From NCBI GenBank assembly GCA_028821125.1, contig JAPPHD010000165.1, positions 1 to 64,000 of the forward strand: a stretch of DNA of 64,000 nucleotides, read 5' to 3'. The notes under the pieces were generated by a model, which saw only the letters and a list, made by a program, of their open reading frames with translations, did no database searches and had not been told where the DNA came from. This DNA comes from Gammaproteobacteria bacterium (GTDB lineage: Bacteria > Pseudomonadota > Gammaproteobacteria > Pseudomonadales > Azotimanducaceae). The position numbers were made by a program, and so were the translations under genes. Shown here piece by piece: positions 49,986 through 59,725 of the stretch. Each line of letters opens with the position of its first letter. Within the stretch, counting starts at the first letter, position 1.

Positions 49986-51608
49986 TCAGGTCGCCAGCTT
50001 CTCGCGCTTGAGCACGATTCCCGCCCGCTCCCGGTCCCAGGTGTCGGCGGTGACCCCCTGTTCGCGCAATCGGGTTTTCCGGACCTTGTTGGTCTCGGTC
50101 TTGGGCAACTCGGCCATGATCCGCACATACCTCGGAACCATGAAATGCGCCATCTTCGGAATCAGGAAGTCGATCAGTTCGAACGGATCGATGCGGCTGC
50201 CGGGCCTGGGCTGCACCACGATCATGACCTCGTCTTCGGACTGGTCGCTGGGCACCGGAACGGCCGCGGCATCCAGGACCCGGGGGTGCTGCAGCACCAC
50301 CTTCTCGACTTCCAGCGAGGAGATGTTCTCACCGCGGCGCCGTATGGAATCCTTCAACCGGTCGACGAAGAAATAGCGGCCCTGTTCGTCCCGGCGGAAC
50401 GCATCGCCGGTGTGAAACCAGCCGTTGCGCCAGGCCCTCAACGTCGCCTCGGGTGCGTTGACGTAACCGCTGTTCAGCGACCAGGGCAGGGACGCCCTGA
50501 CAATCAGTTCCCCAACCGCTCCCACCGGTACTTCGATATCGTTCTCGTCGACGATGCGGCACTCCATGCCCGAGCGGACGCGGCCGCAATAGCCCGACCG
50601 GGTCGGGTTCAATTCGCTCACCAGCGGTATCGGCGCCTCGCTCATGCCGAAGCCCGTGAAGTACTCGAAGCCATGGCGCCTGGCGAGTTCCCGTATCTTC
50701 TCATCGACGGGTGCAGCCAGAACCCGGCGCAACGGATTGTCGAGGTCGTCCGGCGCAGCCGGCCGCTTGGCGAGAAAGGGAATGACGCTGCCGACCAGGC
50801 CGCACTGGGTGGCACAGTTCATGCCCCGCACCTGGTCCCAGAAACGGTCGGTGCTGAAGCCTTCGACGACTCCGACCGACGCCTGGCGCGCCAGCGCGCC
50901 GTACACGCCGCCGGTCGCGCCAAGGTGAAACAACGGCATGCTGATCAGGCAGCGCTCGTGGGGTTCCATGAACCCGACCGCGAGCACGCCCACGGTGTAG
51001 TAGTGCAGGTAAGAGCAGAGCACACCCTTGGAGGGCCCCGTGGTGCCGGAGGTATAGATGATCGCCATGGTGTCCCAGGGCATCACCGGTTGCTCCGGCT
51101 GCAGCGCATCGGCATCGCCATCGAGTGCGCTCGCGGGCAGCAGGGGCACCGGCAGCGCCATGTCGGGCGCCTTGCCGATGACGATGACCCGCTCCAGTTG
51201 CGCGAGGTTCAGCCCCCGCAGGCGTTCCACCAGCCCGGAGTGCGCGATCATGATCCTTGCACCGAAGTTGGCGATCACGTGCTCGAGCAGGTCGCCCCGA
51301 TAGGCCAGGTTGACCGGAGCATAGACGGCGCCCAGGCACGCCAGAGCGAACCAGCTCCTGAGAATGTCCGGGCCGTTGGGGAGCCATACCAGCACGCTGT
51401 CCTGGCGTTTCAGGCCGAGTTGCTGCAATCCCCGCGCCCATTGCCGGGCCAGTTCGAGCGTCTCGGCATAGGTCCATTCCAGCCCGTCCTCAAAAAGGGC
51501 AAACACCCGTTCAGGGCACTGCCGGACGCCCTTCTCCAGGAGCGCGCCGAGCACGCAATCTTCCCGCTCGGGCATGGCGGGATCGAACCAGGGCGGATAA
51601 GCTGCCAT
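49986..51608 (-). CDS. Acyl-CoA synthetase (CaiC-like AMP-binding ligase)
   Basis: Adenylate-forming ligase of about 540 residues. Motifs: IYTSGTTGPSKG, GFGMSE, TGDAFRRDEQGRYFFVDR, RRRGENISSLEVE and a late PKTETNKVRK. The RRRGENIS and NKVRK forms are characteristic of crotonobetaine/carnitine-type and related small-acid ligases. ATG at 51608 is chosen at the conserved start (MAAYPPWFD); an ATG at 51707 would add 33 residues without a family match. Divergent from the symporter gene. Substrate not determinable. Confidence 0.88.
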   Translation of the reverse strand: MAAYPPWFDPAMPEREDCVLGALLEKGVRQCPERVFALFEDGLEWTYAETLELARQWARGLQQLGLKRQDSVLVWLPNGPDILRSWFALACLGAVYAPVNLAYRGDLLEHVIANFGARIMIAHSGLVERLRGLNLAQLERVIVIGKAPDMALPVPLLPASALDGDADALQPEQPVMPWDTMAIIYTSGTTGPSKGVLCSYLHYYTVGVLAVGFMEPHERCLISMPLFHLGATGGVYGALARQASVGVVEGFSTDRFWDQVRGMNCATQCGLVGSVIPFLAKRPAAPDDLDNPLRRVLAAPVDEKIRELARRHGFEYFTGFGMSEAPIPLVSELNPTRSGYCGRVRSGMECRIVDENDIEVPVGAVGELIVRASLPWSLNSGYVNAPEATLRAWRNGWFHTGDAFRRDEQGRYFFVDRLKDSIRRRGENISSLEVEKVVLQHPRVLDAAAVPVPSDQSEDEVMIVVQPRPGSRIDPFELIDFLIPKMAHFMVPRYVRIMAELPKTETNKVRKTRLREQGVTADTWDRERAGIVLKREKLAT

Positions 51609-51713
51609 CCGGTGATTGTCCGGCACCCCGTGTGAAACGCAAGCAGAGGCGGCTAATACGCCGCCAAGTCCATCGGTTCCGGTTTTGGGCCGGGGAGTGA
51701 TCGGCATCCAGGA

Positions 51714-53267
51714 ATGACAAACGAGTCAAAATCGCAGCGGCACACGCTCTTGAGAACCAGCCCGTGCTTCGTTCGTATGCTTGGGGCGATGTCGGGGGCC
51801 TGGATCGGGCCGGCGTGGCCTTCAGGGCTGGACGAGGCGATCGACGGCGCCTTCCGGCCCGTCGCGCGCGCCATGTCCGACATCGTTTTCTTTGCGGTGC
51901 CGGTAGGTGATGCGCAACTGCAGTTGATCGTGCTGTGGCTGATCGCCGGCGCGGTCTTTTTCACCTTCTATTTCCGCTTCATCAACATCCGCGGGTTCGT
52001 CCACGCCATCCGCATCGTCAGCGGCAAGCTGGACAAGGATCCCAAGAGCCCCGGGGAGGTCTCCCACTTTCAGGCGCTCACCACGGCGGTGTCCGGGACC
52101 GTCGGCGTCGGCAACATCGTGCACGTTGCGGTGGCCATCTCCATTGGCGGGCCCGGCGCCACTTTCTGGCTGATCGTCGCCGGGTTTCTCGGCATGGCCT
52201 CGAAGTTCGTGGAGTGCACCCTGGGCGTCAAGTACCGCCAGGAGAACGCCGACGGCTCGGTGTCCGGGGGGCCGATGTTCTATCTGGACAGGGGACTGCG
52301 AGAGCGCCGCCTGCCGCGGCTCGGCAAGGCGATGGCCTGGTACTACGCCATCTGCATCATCGTCGGCTGCCTGGGCGCCGGGTGCATGTTCCAGGCCAAC
52401 CAGGCTTACGTGCAGTTCGTCAACGTGACCGGCGGCGATCACAGCATCTTTGCGGACCGGGGCTGGCTGTTCGGGCTTGCGCTGGCGGTTCTGGTGGCCC
52501 TGGTCATCGTCGGCGGCATCAGGAGCATCGCCAAGGTGACCGCGAGGCTGGTCCCGTTCATGGCGCTCCTGTACGTGAGTACGGCGCTGGTCGTCATCGG
52601 CGCCAACTACGCCGAGATTCCAGGCGCGCTCGGCGCCATCGTCAGCCAGGCCTTCACGCCGGAAGGGGCCACGGGTGGCTTTTTCGCGGTGTTGATTCTC
52701 GGCTTTCGCCGCGCCGCCTTTTCCAATGAGGCCGGCATCGGCTCCTCGTCCATCGCGCACGCGGCGGTGAAGACCGGGGAACCCCTCACCCAGGGATTCG
52801 TGGCCATGCTCGAGCCCTTCATCGACACCGTGGTGATCTGCACCATCACGGCTCTGGTCATTACCGTGACCGTCTATGACCCGGCACTGCTGACCGATGG
52901 AACAATGAGCGGCGTGGAACTGACTTCATCGGCGTTCGCCAGTGTGATTCCCTGGTTCCCCATACCGCTCGCGGTGGTGATCATGCTGTTCGCCTACTCC
53001 ACCATGATTTCGTGGTCCTACTACGGCCTGGAAGGCTGCATCTACCTGTTCGGAAACCGGCGCAGCGCCAAGCTGGCGTTCAACGCCGTCTTCTGTGCCT
53101 TCGTGATCATCGGTTGTACCACGCAACTCGACGCGGTGCTGGATTTCTCCGATGCCATGATTTTCGCCATGGCACTTGCGAACGTCCTCGGCCTTTACCT
53201 GCTCGCGCCCCTGGTGAAGCGTGACCTGGATGCCTACTGGCGGCGGGTCAAGGCATCGCCCCCTTGA
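51714..53267 (+). CDS. Alanine/glycine:cation symporter family (AGCS) transporter
   Basis: Sodium- or proton-coupled amino-acid symporter of 517 residues with about ten membrane segments. Family signatures: GTVGVGNIVHVAVAISIGGPG (AGCS pattern near 125-145), KFVECTLGVKYR, and GFRRAAFSNEAGIGSSS. ATG start; a later in-frame ATG (about 51780) is possible, as the first 20 residues are not family-like. The 3' end overlaps the convergent amidohydrolase gene by 20 bases. It stands next to three amidohydrolases, suggesting import of an amino acid derivative that they process. Confidence 0.9.
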   Translation: MTNESKSQRHTLLRTSPCFVRMLGAMSGAWIGPAWPSGLDEAIDGAFRPVARAMSDIVFFAVPVGDAQLQLIVLWLIAGAVFFTFYFRFINIRGFVHAIRIVSGKLDKDPKSPGEVSHFQALTTAVSGTVGVGNIVHVAVAISIGGPGATFWLIVAGFLGMASKFVECTLGVKYRQENADGSVSGGPMFYLDRGLRERRLPRLGKAMAWYYAICIIVGCLGAGCMFQANQAYVQFVNVTGGDHSIFADRGWLFGLALAVLVALVIVGGIRSIAKVTARLVPFMALLYVSTALVVIGANYAEIPGALGAIVSQAFTPEGATGGFFAVLILGFRRAAFSNEAGIGSSSIAHAAVKTGEPLTQGFVAMLEPFIDTVVICTITALVITVTVYDPALLTDGTMSGVELTSSAFASVIPWFPIPLAVVIMLFAYSTMISWSYYGLEGCIYLFGNRRSAKLAFNAVFCAFVIIGCTTQLDAVLDFSDAMIFAMALANVLGLYLLAPLVKRDLDAYWRRVKASPP

Positions 53268-54969
53268 GGATCGGATAGGGCCTGCCTTCGAAAACCGTCC
53301 CCCAGATCGGGATGTCCCGGAGCCGCATCGGTTCCACGGCGAACGGGTCCTGCTCCAGCACCGTGAAGTCGGCCCGCTTGCCGGCGACGATGCTGCCGAT
53401 CTCGTCTTCCATGCGCAGGGCGAAAGCGGCATCGATGGTGATCGAGCGCAGTGCCTGCTGCACCGTGATGCGCTCGTGGGGGGACATCAGCGTTCCCTCG
53501 GAAGTCACCCGGTTCACCGCCACCCAGGCCAGGGTGAGCGGCGCCGCCGGCGCCATGCTGAAATCCGAATGCAGCGAGGTGGGAATGCCGTTGCGGACCA
53601 TGGCGCCGATGCGCGACATCTGCGACGCGCGGTCGTAACCGAGCCCGTGGGCGGCGTAGAGGTCGCCCAGCGCCCAGATGTAATAGGGCTGGGCGGAGAT
53701 GACCACGCCGAGCCTGCCGGCCCGGCGGAGCTGGTCGTTGGTGGCGAAGCCGACGTGATGCAGGGTGGTGCGGTGGTCTGGCCGGGGGTTCGCCGTCAGC
53801 GCGCGTTCCAGGATGTCGAGCACCACGTCCATGCCCTCGTCGCCGTTGACGTGCACGTGCAACTGCAGGCCCCGGTCCCAGAACAGCCTGGCTAGCGTTT
53901 CCAGTTCCGCGGGCGGCGTCAGCCACTTGCCCTCGTGCCCGTCGATGTAGCCGGGCGGATTCATGCGCATGTACTGGGCGAAGAAGCCGCCGTCCGCCAT
54001 CAGCTTCACGTGCCGCCCGATACGCACCTTGTGGGAGGTCGCCTCGGAGAAGTCATCGAAAGACTGCAGCCAGGCTTCCCGCGCAGTTTCCTCCGGCATG
54101 CGCGATCCCACGGGAATCAGCACGATACGAGTCGGCGTCGACTCGGGGCCGAATACCGACCGGAAAATCGCCGCCTCCTCTTCCAGCCCGAAATAGTTCC
54201 CGACACCCATGTCGGCAATGGTGGTGATGCCACCCCGGTGCACGATCGAGCGCACCGCATCGAGCCCGGCCCGGCGCCGTTCCGGCGTCAGCAGGTAGGG
54301 AACCATGCGGCCGAGTGCGGCAATCAGCCCACGCTCGGAAAACAGGCCCTGCTCGAAGTCCGCATCGACGGGCTCCTCGTCCCGCTCCGGATCGAATCCG
54401 AGCCAACGCAACGCGGGGGTGTTGACCACGATCTCGTGGAAGGAGCGCTGCCAGAGAATCACCGGGCGCGTGGCGGAAACGCGGTCGAGATCGTCGCGCC
54501 GCACCACCCCGTGCCAGAGTTCGTGATACCCCCAGGTGATGAATGGCTCGTCTCCGCCGCTTGACTCCGCAACCGCGGCAGCGACGCGGTCGAGATAGGC
54601 GGCGCGCCCCCGCGTGGCCTCCACGTTCCTGCCCGGGAGGGACCAGCGCTGCGGCGTGATCCACCTGGTGTTGAGCAGGATGGTTGCCATCAGCGGGTGC
54701 AGGTGGTTGTCGATCAGGCCGGGCAGCAGCACCTTGTCGGCAAACCGGTGGTCGACGACGTGTTCCCGCGCCTTGAGCCAGGCGTCCATCGACGCAAGGT
54801 CGCCCACCGCAACGATACGCCCGTCCGCCACCGCCACCGCCTGTGCCCGGGGCAGCGATTCATCCATGGTGATGATGGACCCGGCCGTATAGACACGCAT
54901 GGGTTCCGCCGCTTGCGCCTGAGGCAAACACACCGTGGCGGCGATCAGGAAAAAGATGGGCAACCGCAT
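53248..54969 (-). CDS. Secreted YtcJ-like amidohydrolase
   Basis: Metal-dependent amidohydrolase of 573 residues with signal peptide 1-21. The first metal motif is DNHLHPL (H89, H91); later HVHVNGDEGMD and LHHVGFATNDQ segments hold further ligands, and LHSDFSMAP carries the catalytic Asp. This composition is that of the YtcJ/NfdA-like branch, which includes N-substituted formamide deformylases. It acts in the periplasm. Divergent from the D-aminoacylase-like gene; similar in architecture to the lipoprotein at 57803. Confidence 0.88.
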   Translation of the reverse strand: MRLPIFFLIAATVCLPQAQAAEPMRVYTAGSIITMDESLPRAQAVAVADGRIVAVGDLASMDAWLKAREHVVDHRFADKVLLPGLIDNHLHPLMATILLNTRWITPQRWSLPGRNVEATRGRAAYLDRVAAAVAESSGGDEPFITWGYHELWHGVVRRDDLDRVSATRPVILWQRSFHEIVVNTPALRWLGFDPERDEEPVDADFEQGLFSERGLIAALGRMVPYLLTPERRRAGLDAVRSIVHRGGITTIADMGVGNYFGLEEEAAIFRSVFGPESTPTRIVLIPVGSRMPEETAREAWLQSFDDFSEATSHKVRIGRHVKLMADGGFFAQYMRMNPPGYIDGHEGKWLTPPAELETLARLFWDRGLQLHVHVNGDEGMDVVLDILERALTANPRPDHRTTLHHVGFATNDQLRRAGRLGVVISAQPYYIWALGDLYAAHGLGYDRASQMSRIGAMVRNGIPTSLHSDFSMAPAAPLTLAWVAVNRVTSEGTLMSPHERITVQQALRSITIDAAFALRMEDEIGSIVAGKRADFTVLEQDPFAVEPMRLRDIPIWGTVFEGRPYPILKGAMP

Positions 54970-55058
54970 GGGGACCTCTGTAGAAGGTACGAGGCAGGTC
55001 TTCGGAATGGTACTCTAGCGGCGAGGGTTCACCAATTCGAAATTTGGGCTTGTCGCCG

Positions 55059-55075
55059 AATCCGGCCACCGGATT
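55059..55075. promoter_or_regulatory. Palindrome in a divergent gap
   Basis: AATCCGG-CCA-CCGGATT, two perfect 7-bp arms, between the divergent amidohydrolase genes (54969 and 55129). A candidate operator shared by both; no promoter boxes could be fixed around it. Confidence 0.4.
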
Positions 55076-55128
55076 GCTACACGGAATCAGGTGGACTGCT
55101 GCATCGACGAATCAAGTTTCACTACGGA

Positions 55129-56625
55129 ATGCCAACGTCCATGAGATTGACGCCGTTTTTCCTTGGATTGCTTCTCCTGACGGCCGGGCCGCTTGCCCGG
55201 GAGCACGAACTCGTGCTCAAGGGCGGCCGCGTCATCGACCCCGAGACCCGGCTCGACGGGATACGCGATGTCGCCGTCGCCGGCGGCAAAATCGTGGCGG
55301 TCTCCGAAGTCCCCCTCGACGGCGCCGAGGCGGTGGATGTCTCGGGCCTGGTGGTCGCCCCCGGCTTCATAAACCTGCACAGCCACGCCTGGACGCCGCT
55401 CGGGCAGAAGTTCCAGGCCCAGGACGGCGTCACCACGGAACTCGAACTCGAGTCCGGCGCCTACCCCGTCGCCGACTTCGGGACGCATGGCGCAATCGCC
55501 ATCGAGGGCCGCGCGGTCATCAACTACGGCGCCTCGCTCGGCCATGCCTGGGTCCGTTCGAAAATGAAGGAAGGCGATGCCGCCGTCTCCGGTTTCGGCG
55601 CCCTCATCGGCGACAGTGCCGGTGCGGCCATCGGCATGAATCGCCCCGCCTTCCGCGAACCGATGCGGCCCGGGGAACTGCCGGAACTCAAGGCGCACCT
55701 GCGCGCCGGGCTCGACCAGGGCGGCCTCGGCATCGGCATGCTGCTCGATTACATGAGCGAAGTCGTTCACGGGGCCGAGATGCTCGCCGTGTTCGAGGTT
55801 GCCGCGGAACGCGGGGCGCCCGTGATCGTGCATATCCGCCGCGGCATCGCCGGCGACCCGACCGGGCTCTACGAGGTGATCGGGCTTGCGGAACAGACCG
55901 GGGCTGCCGTCCACGTCTGCCACCTGCAGGCCAGCGCCATGGGTGGCGTGGAGGAATTTTTGAGGGCAATCCGCGCCGCACGGGACCGGGGCGTTACGGT
56001 GACCACCGAGTCGTTCCCCTACAACGCCGGTTCCACTTCCAACACCGCGGCTGTGTTCAACCGCGACTGGCGCAGCATCTTCGCCATCGATTACGAGGAC
56101 GTGGAGGTCGCGGCCACCGGGGAGCGCTTCACCGAAGCCACCTGGCACGAGTACCGGGAGAAATTCCCGGGCATGGGCGTCATCCACCACTACAATCGGG
56201 AAGAATGGACGTCAATCGCCACCAATGCGCCCGACGTCGCCGTCGCCAGCGACGGCGCCCCGATATTCAACCTGGAAAACAACGTGCCGCCCTGGGGCAT
56301 CGGCACCAGTGCCCGGGTGCTCGGCCGCTACGTGCGCGAAAAAGGCAGCCTCGGCCTGATGGCCGCGCTAGCGAAGATGACGATACTGCCTGCCTCCATC
56401 CTCCAGGACTACAGCCCCGCCTTCAGGCGCAAGGGTCGCATCCAGCCGGGCTCGGATGCGGACATTTCCGTGTTCGACCCCGAATCCGTTATCGACAACG
56501 CCACTTTCCAGAACCCGTTTCAGCCGTCCTCGGGGTTCGCTCACGTGCTGGTGGGCGGCACCTTCGTAGTGCGGGACGGCCGGTTCCAGGAAGGCGTTCA
56601 TCCAGGCAGGCGGATATTGCGCTAA
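55129..56625 (+). CDS. D-aminoacylase-like amidohydrolase
   Basis: Secreted or anchored amidohydrolase of 498 residues (signal about 1-23). INLHSHAW (H84, H86) is the first metal motif, ELESGAYPV and HIRRG give the bridging and later ligands, HVCHLQAS the next His, and ASDGAP the Asp. The layout follows the N-acyl-D-amino-acid deacylase/dihydroorotase-like family. ATG 55129 or 55141 are both possible; 55129 has a GGA just upstream. Divergent from the YtcJ-like gene and close to the AGCS symporter, fitting release of amino acids from acylated derivatives. Confidence 0.82.
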   Translation: MPTSMRLTPFFLGLLLLTAGPLAREHELVLKGGRVIDPETRLDGIRDVAVAGGKIVAVSEVPLDGAEAVDVSGLVVAPGFINLHSHAWTPLGQKFQAQDGVTTELELESGAYPVADFGTHGAIAIEGRAVINYGASLGHAWVRSKMKEGDAAVSGFGALIGDSAGAAIGMNRPAFREPMRPGELPELKAHLRAGLDQGGLGIGMLLDYMSEVVHGAEMLAVFEVAAERGAPVIVHIRRGIAGDPTGLYEVIGLAEQTGAAVHVCHLQASAMGGVEEFLRAIRAARDRGVTVTTESFPYNAGSTSNTAAVFNRDWRSIFAIDYEDVEVAATGERFTEATWHEYREKFPGMGVIHHYNREEWTSIATNAPDVAVASDGAPIFNLENNVPPWGIGTSARVLGRYVREKGSLGLMAALAKMTILPASILQDYSPAFRRKGRIQPGSDADISVFDPESVIDNATFQNPFQPSSGFAHVLVGGTFVVRDGRFQEGVHPGRRILR

Positions 56626-56723
56626 GCACAGAGTCCGCCGCTTGGTACAATCGTCGCCATGACCCCCTCCGACCCTCCCGATTTATCCTCGATTTCACGG
56701 CGCCCGCGCTGTAGGCTCCATTG

Positions 56724-57791
56724 ATGTACAGCCTGCTTCTCGCCTTCTTTTTCCTCGCCCTCGTCTTCTCGTTCCTGTGCTCGTTGTGGGAGGCCGTTCT
56801 GCTCAGCATCACGCCGAGTCATGCGGCCCTGAAGTCCCGGCAGGGGACCCGCGTCGGCAGGTATCTCGAGGACTTCAAGGCCAACGTCGACCGTCCCCTG
56901 GCCGCGATCCTGACGCTCAACACCATCGCCCACACCGTCGGCGCCATCGGCGTCGGCGACCAGGCGGCGACCATCTGGGCACAGGCGAATCCGTGGATTA
57001 CCCGCGTCGCGGTTCCGGCGAGCATGACCATCGCCATACTGGTTTTCTCGGAAATCGTGCCCAAGACGATCGGCGCACTGTACTGGCAGCGCTTCGTGAC
57101 GTTCACCGTGCACTCGCTGCGGCTGTTGATCGTGACACTGGCGCCCCTCGTCTGGCTGAGCCAGTACATCACCCGGCTCCTGAAGCGGGGCACGACCCAG
57201 CCGATACTGACGCGCACCGACTTTCTGGCGATGGCGGAACTCGGCGCACAGGAGGGCGTATTCGAGGCGGAGGAAAGCGAGATGATCGGCCATCTGATCC
57301 GCTTTCAGACCATTCAGGTGAGAGACGTGATGACGCCCCGTACGGTCGTCGAGGTGGCATCGGAGGACGAGACCATCGCCGATTACTACGACAGGGCAAA
57401 GAACCTGCCGTTCTCAAGGATTCCGGTCCACGACGAATCCAAGGACCACATCACCGGTTATGTGCTGAGGGGCGACCTGCTCATCGCCATGCTGGAGGGA
57501 CGTGGCGGGCAGTCTATCGAAACCGTGCGGCGTGAGATCGTGGCGGTGGATGAGACCTACGCCATCACCGACCTGTTCACCGCCTTGCGGGCGCGCCAGG
57601 AACACCTGGCGGTGGTGCTGGACGAATTCGGCGGCATGGCGGGCATCGTGACCATGGAAGATGTGATCGAGACCCTGCTTGGCCTGGAAATCGTGGATGA
57701 AACCGACGCCACCACAGACATGCGGGAACTGGCCCGGCGCCATCGGGTGCAGCGCGCCAAAGCGCTGGGCGCGCTGGAAGGGCCGGCTTGA
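56724..57791 (+). CDS. DUF21-CBS domain membrane protein (CNNM-like)
   Basis: Membrane protein of 355 residues: a DUF21 transmembrane domain (about 1-175) with four hydrophobic segments, followed by a pair of CBS domains (about 195-325; RDVMTPRTVVEVASEDETI begins the first, VVLDEFGGMAGIVTMEDVIE closes the second). The C-terminal CorC_HlyC domain of CorC/CNNM relatives is missing; the protein stops shortly after the second CBS. Members are implicated in magnesium or cobalt transport. ATG 56724 directly follows a TTG in frame. Convergent with the downstream amidohydrolase. Confidence 0.88.
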   Translation: MYSLLLAFFFLALVFSFLCSLWEAVLLSITPSHAALKSRQGTRVGRYLEDFKANVDRPLAAILTLNTIAHTVGAIGVGDQAATIWAQANPWITRVAVPASMTIAILVFSEIVPKTIGALYWQRFVTFTVHSLRLLIVTLAPLVWLSQYITRLLKRGTTQPILTRTDFLAMAELGAQEGVFEAEESEMIGHLIRFQTIQVRDVMTPRTVVEVASEDETIADYYDRAKNLPFSRIPVHDESKDHITGYVLRGDLLIAMLEGRGGQSIETVRREIVAVDETYAITDLFTALRARQEHLAVVLDEFGGMAGIVTMEDVIETLLGLEIVDETDATTDMRELARRHRVQRAKALGALEGPA

Positions 57792-57802
57792 CCATTTAAG
57801 CG

Positions 57803-59527
57803 CTATTCCAGCCGAAAGACCGACTTGCCGCGTGCAAAGGTCTCGATCACCGGGATGTCCGCCAGGGTTGCCGGATCGGCAGTCAGCGGATTCTCACCGA
57901 GAATCACCAGGTCGGCGCGTTTGCCCGGCGTGATCGACCCCTTGGTGTCTTCCTCGAAATACTGGTAGGCGGCGCCCAGGGTAACGGCATGGAGGGCTTC
58001 CGGGGCGCTGAGGCGCTGGTCGGCGCCCAGCACATGGCCGCTGCGGGTGGTGCGGTTCACGGCGATGTGGACCAGGCGCATGATGTCCGGCGGCACCACC
58101 GGCGCATCGTTGTGAATCGTGAACGGAATGTCCTGCTCGAGGGTCGCCTTCATCGGACTGATGAACGCCGCCCGCTCTTCGCCGAAACTCCTGCGGTGCC
58201 AATCGCCCCAGAAGAACGGGTGCGCCGCGTAATAGGAGGGAACTATGCCGAGCGCCTTGACCAGGGGAAGCTGGTCCGCGCGCGTGAGTTGGGCGTGGAT
58301 GATCACCGAGCGGTGGTCGGGAAGCGCATCGGCATCGACGGCGCCGGCCACGCCTTCGATCATCGCATCGATGGCGGCATCGCCGTTGGCGTGGACGAGC
58401 ACGGGTACGCCGCGCCCGATGAACCCGGCCACCTGGCGCTTGTAGGTATCGATGTCGTAGGTCGGATAGGCGACATAGTCGTCGGGCGCATTGTCCGGGC
58501 CTTCCGCGTAGGGCTGCGACAGCCAGGCGGTGCGCCCCTGGGGTGAGCCGTCGAGCCCGAACTTCACTCCGCCCACGCGGAACCCGCCGGTATATGCGGA
58601 ATCCGCCACAAATTCGTCGATTGCACCGTCGCTCAGTGTGCTGACAAAGACGTAGGCCACGACGTCCACCGGGAATGGTTCCCGCCCCGCAGCGGCACGC
58701 ATGACAGCCACATCGGGCGGGATGGCCCCGCCGTCCTGGACCGTCGTAATGCCGAAAGCGGCGTGGTAGTCCAGGGCGCGCCGCAATTGAGCCTCGTAAC
58801 GCTCTGCATCGATCTGCCCGAACTGGCCCAGGGTGAAGGTAGCCGCCGCAGTCTCTTCCATCACGCCATTCGGTTCGTTGGTACCCGGCCGCCTGCGGAT
58901 GACGCCGCCGTCCGGGTCGGGCGTGCTGCCGTCCATGCCCACGGCCGCGAGGGCCGCCGAGTTGACGGCGGCGAGGTGGCCGGAAACGTGCATCAAGGCG
59001 ATCGGATGCTCGAGGGACACCCGGTCGAGATCGTCCCGGGTCGGATGGCGGTTCTCGGCGATGAGCGAGTCGTCGTACCCGTAGCCGAACAGCCACTCGC
59101 CCGCCGGAAGCTCGCGTTCCGCAACACGCTTGGCCAGCAGGCGCACGATGTCGTCCATGTTCCGCACGGGGCCGACGGGGGGCGATGACAGGTTGACGAA
59201 GTCGATCAGCCGCGCGACGAACGAGACGTGGCCGTGGGCATCGATAAAGCCCGGCGTCAGCGCCCGATCGCCGAGTTCGACCGTGCGCGTGTCCGGCCCG
59301 GCCAGCGGCAGCACCTCATCGGCATCGCCCACGGCGGCGATCCGCTCACCCCGCACCGCCACGGCGGTCGCACCGGCAAACGCCTCGTCCATGGTGACGA
59401 TGTGCTCACCGACGATGACCAGGTCCGCCGGCGGTTCCGGAGGCGCCTCCGGCGCAGGTTCGGCACCGCACCCGGCAAGCCATGCGGCCGCTGTCGTAGC
59501 CTGCACAATCTTGCACATGCTTTTCAT
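57803..59527 (-). CDS. YtcJ-like amidohydrolase lipoprotein
   Basis: Amidohydrolase of 574 residues with a lipobox (WLAGC, Cys20), so probably anchored in the periplasm. GFIDAHGHV (H98, H100) is the first metal motif; later HANGDAAID and IIHAQLTRADQ and IHNDAPVVPP carry further ligands. It resembles the protein at 53248 throughout but has lipidation instead of a cleaved signal. Its stop is 11 bp from that of the DUF21-CBS gene. Substrate unknown; the branch includes formamide and cyclic amide hydrolases. Confidence 0.88.
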   Translation of the reverse strand: MKSMCKIVQATTAAAWLAGCGAEPAPEAPPEPPADLVIVGEHIVTMDEAFAGATAVAVRGERIAAVGDADEVLPLAGPDTRTVELGDRALTPGFIDAHGHVSFVARLIDFVNLSSPPVGPVRNMDDIVRLLAKRVAERELPAGEWLFGYGYDDSLIAENRHPTRDDLDRVSLEHPIALMHVSGHLAAVNSAALAAVGMDGSTPDPDGGVIRRRPGTNEPNGVMEETAAATFTLGQFGQIDAERYEAQLRRALDYHAAFGITTVQDGGAIPPDVAVMRAAAGREPFPVDVVAYVFVSTLSDGAIDEFVADSAYTGGFRVGGVKFGLDGSPQGRTAWLSQPYAEGPDNAPDDYVAYPTYDIDTYKRQVAGFIGRGVPVLVHANGDAAIDAMIEGVAGAVDADALPDHRSVIIHAQLTRADQLPLVKALGIVPSYYAAHPFFWGDWHRRSFGEERAAFISPMKATLEQDIPFTIHNDAPVVPPDIMRLVHIAVNRTTRSGHVLGADQRLSAPEALHAVTLGAAYQYFEEDTKGSITPGKRADLVILGENPLTADPATLADIPVIETFARGKSVFRLE

Positions 59528-59725
59528 CGGTATCGCCTCCGTTGTTCGTTCCCGTCGATTCCGCGCGCCCGGGTCAGCGTACGATTTCAGGTAAGCGCTT
59601 TCGCCACCCGCAGGGCTGCGTTGATGATTCGATTGTAAAACACTCCGATGCAGTCGCTGTCATTCACGCATGCCTACTCGCTTTTTGTCGTGAATCCTCT
59701 CGTTGACGTGTGTTTGCGTTCTCGC

